Positions 5,554-6,853 of a stretch of DNA of 6,853 bases are shown one piece after another. The stretch is from Chloroflexota bacterium (GTDB lineage: Bacteria; Chloroflexota; Limnocylindria; QHBO01), in assembly GCA_005879815.1 (NCBI GenBank), contig VBKA01000090.1:1-6853 (forward strand), read 5' to 3'. A model generated the notes under the pieces. The model made no database searches. It was given only the letters and a program-made list of their open reading frames with translations, and had not been told where the DNA came from. A program made the position numbers and the translations under genes. How positions within the stretch are numbered: position 1 is the stretch's first letter; each line of letters begins with the position of its first letter.

Positions 5554-5562
5554 TTATCCACA
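5554..5562 (+). promoter_or_regulatory. perfect DnaA box between ftsA and ftsZ
   Basis: TTATCCACA matches the classical high-affinity DnaA box exactly. Two related sites in the same orientation flank it: TTTTCCACA (5532-5540, one mismatch) and ATGTCCACA (5594-5602, two mismatches). On the coding (minus) strand all three read TGTGGA. They lie about 100 to 170 nt upstream of the ftsZ start, above the candidate -10, where bound DnaA could act as a transcription regulator. The sequence match is direct; DnaA binding and function are inference. Confidence 0.5.
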
Positions 5563-5657
5563 CGTTCGTTCGGGCGGTGGAGGATGGGCGTTGATGTCCA
5601 CAGCCAGCCGCTTCGCGGCGACCTGCCGGGATGCGCAAGGGCATCGGTCCGAGAACG

Positions 5658-6853
5658 TCAGCCGGGGAAGAGCCCTCGCAGCCAGTCCATCACCCGTCCG
5701 ACGCCGCCGCCCAGGGATGGGCTGGGGGTGTAGCCGATCGGCTCGGCGCCCAGGTGGTTGGCCCCCCAGACCAACAGGCCGATGGGCGTGGCAAACGCCG
5801 GATTGGCCAGCTGGTCCATGAGGCCGCCGACCCCCTGGGGCGCCCCGACGCGGACCGGCATCTGCAGCACCTCGCGCGCCAGCTCGGCGGCTCCGCTCAG
5901 ACGCGCCCCGCCTCCGGTCAGCACGGCTCCCGCCGGCAGCATGCCGCCGTGCCCGGAGCGCTTCACCTCTTCGTGGATCAGCTGGTAGATCTCCCCCATC
6001 CGGGCCTCGATGATCTCGGAGAGGCGCTTGCGCTGGATGGTCTGACCGTCCTCTTCACCGAGCACCGCCACGTTCAGCAGCTCCTCCGGCTGGACGTCGC
6101 CGTGGTTCGCGGTTCCGTGCTTGATCTTGATCTCCTCGGCGAGGTTCAGGCTCGTGCGCAGCCCGATCGCCACGTCATTGGTGACGTTGATGCCGCCCAC
6201 CGGCAGCACCGCGGAGTGGTAGATCGCCCCGTCCGCGAAGATGGCGATATCGGTCGTGCCGCCGCCGATGTCGGCCACCAGGACGCCAAGATCCTTCTCC
6301 GTATCGGTGAGGACCGCCTCCGCGGCCGCGATCGAGTTGACCACCAGCTCGTCGATCTGGACGTTCGCTTGGGTGATGCACTTGCTCAGGTTCTGGACCG
6401 ATGTTGCCGCCCCAGCAACCATGTGGGTCTCGACCTCGAGGCGGACCGCGCTCATGCCGAGCGGATCCTTGATGCCGTCCTGGCCGTCGACGATGAACCC
6501 GCGCGGAATCACGTGCAGCAGCTCGCGATTGGAGGGGACCTGGACCGCCTTGGCGGCATCGGTGGCACGACCGACGTCCTCGCGGCTCACCTCGCGCTTG
6601 TGCCCGGAGACCGCCACCACCCCCCGGCTGTTCTGGCTGGTGATGTGGCTGCCGCCCACACCCACGAAGGCGGAGCTGATCTTGTAGCCGGATAGGCGTT
6701 CGGCCTTTTCGATGCTGGTGGCGATCGAGTTCACGGTCTGGTCGATGTTGGCGACCATCCCCTTCTTCATCCCGGCGGATGGACCGATGCCGTAGCCGAT
6801 GATGTTGACGTCGCCGCTGCGCGCGACCTCGCCGATGAGCGTGGTCACCTTGG
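5658..6853 (-). CDS. ftsA: cell division protein FtsA, 5' end beyond the window
   Basis: FtsA is the actin-like ATPase that tethers FtsZ filaments to the membrane and recruits later division proteins. About 397 residues are visible. The reading frame runs off the right edge; the first visible residues KVTTLIGE belong to the first phosphate-binding region (usually GTTK), so only about 10-20 N-terminal residues should be missing, and the GTG at 6848 is an internal valine rather than the start. Counting from that codon, the 1C subdomain lies around 60-150, the second phosphate loop is DIGGGTTD (193-200), and the adenosine-binding motif is VLTGGGARLSG (309-319). The C-terminus ends in an amphipathic helix, VGRVMDWLRGLFPG (383-396), the usual membrane anchor. 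No key motif is missing in the visible part. It precedes ftsZ on the same strand. Confidence 0.97.
   Translation of the reverse strand, partial: KVTTLIGEVARSGDVNIIGYGIGPSAGMKKGMVANIDQTVNSIATSIEKAERLSGYKISSAFVGVGGSHITSQNSRGVVAVSGHKREVSREDVGRATDAAKAVQVPSNRELLHVIPRGFIVDGQDGIKDPLGMSAVRLEVETHMVAGAATSVQNLSKCITQANVQIDELVVNSIAAAEAVLTDTEKDLGVLVADIGGGTTDIAIFADGAIYHSAVLPVGGINVTNDVAIGLRTSLNLAEEIKIKHGTANHGDVQPEELLNVAVLGEEDGQTIQRKRLSEIIEARMGEIYQLIHEEVKRSGHGGMLPAGAVLTGGGARLSGAAELAREVLQMPVRVGAPQGVGGLMDQLANPAFATPIGLLVWGANHLGAEPIGYTPSPSLGGGVGRVMDWLRGLFPG

Noticed and set aside
5532..5602. A replication origin (oriC) at the DnaA box cluster
   Set aside because: Only one perfect box and two degenerate ones are present. 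There is no substantial AT-rich unwinding region and no dnaA, dnaN or rpmH nearby, so a regulatory role is more likely.
4874..5644. A 256-codon minus-strand frame covering the ftsA-ftsZ spacer and the start of ftsZ
   Set aside because: It is a frame-shifted reading of ftsZ with strongly Arg, Gly and His-rich sequence; the spacer part shows regulatory-type sequence instead.
5631..6695. A 354-codon plus-strand frame opposite ftsA
   Set aside because: It is antisense to ftsA, whose actin-like motifs are intact, and has a low-information Asp, Arg and His-rich composition.

Overview
This is a GC-rich bacterial chromosome segment in which every gene I can support reads on the minus strand, so transcription runs from the right edge to the left. 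It looks like an ordinary core cell-division locus. The order is ftsA (5' end cut off by the window), ftsZ, yggS, yggT, tRNA-Val(CAC), an MFS transporter, a GT4 glycosyltransferase, and then a doubtful small ORF. I saw no phage genes, transposase, CRISPR array or toxin-antitoxin pair, and I did not find a clearly undescribed biological system.

Organism. An FtsA gene beside FtsZ argues against Actinobacteria, which generally lack FtsA. There is no lpxC after ftsZ, as there usually is in Proteobacteria. There is no sepF or pgeF (yfiH) between ftsZ, yggS and yggT, as is common in Gram-positive clusters. High GC, FtsA plus FtsZ, and a lipid-type GT4 enzyme together suggest a GC-rich Chloroflexota-like bacterium or a relative. 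This is an inference from gene content only.

Right half (about 3070-6853). FtsA is the actin-like membrane anchor and FtsZ is the tubulin-like GTPase that polymerises into the Z-ring. FtsZ carries the C-terminal DIPSFL tail through which it would bind FtsA. The 224-nt spacer between them holds a perfect DnaA box, two related TGTGGA copies, a possible -10 hexamer, a small hairpin and the ftsZ Shine-Dalgarno sequence, so ftsZ probably has its own regulatory input. After ftsZ come two GC-rich hairpins in a 90-nt spacer, then YggS (PLP-binding, PLP homeostasis) and YggT (two-helix membrane protein), both common neighbours of division genes.

Left half (1-3070). A tRNA-Val(CAC) with an encoded CCA end follows yggT and has its own good -10 element. 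The MFS exporter begins only 23 nt past the tRNA 3' end. The GT4 glycosyltransferase begins 10 nt after the MFS stop, with its Shine-Dalgarno sequence overlapping that stop, so the two are almost certainly co-translated. The last 358 nt before the left edge hold only a weak arginine-rich ORF and some GC-rich hairpins.
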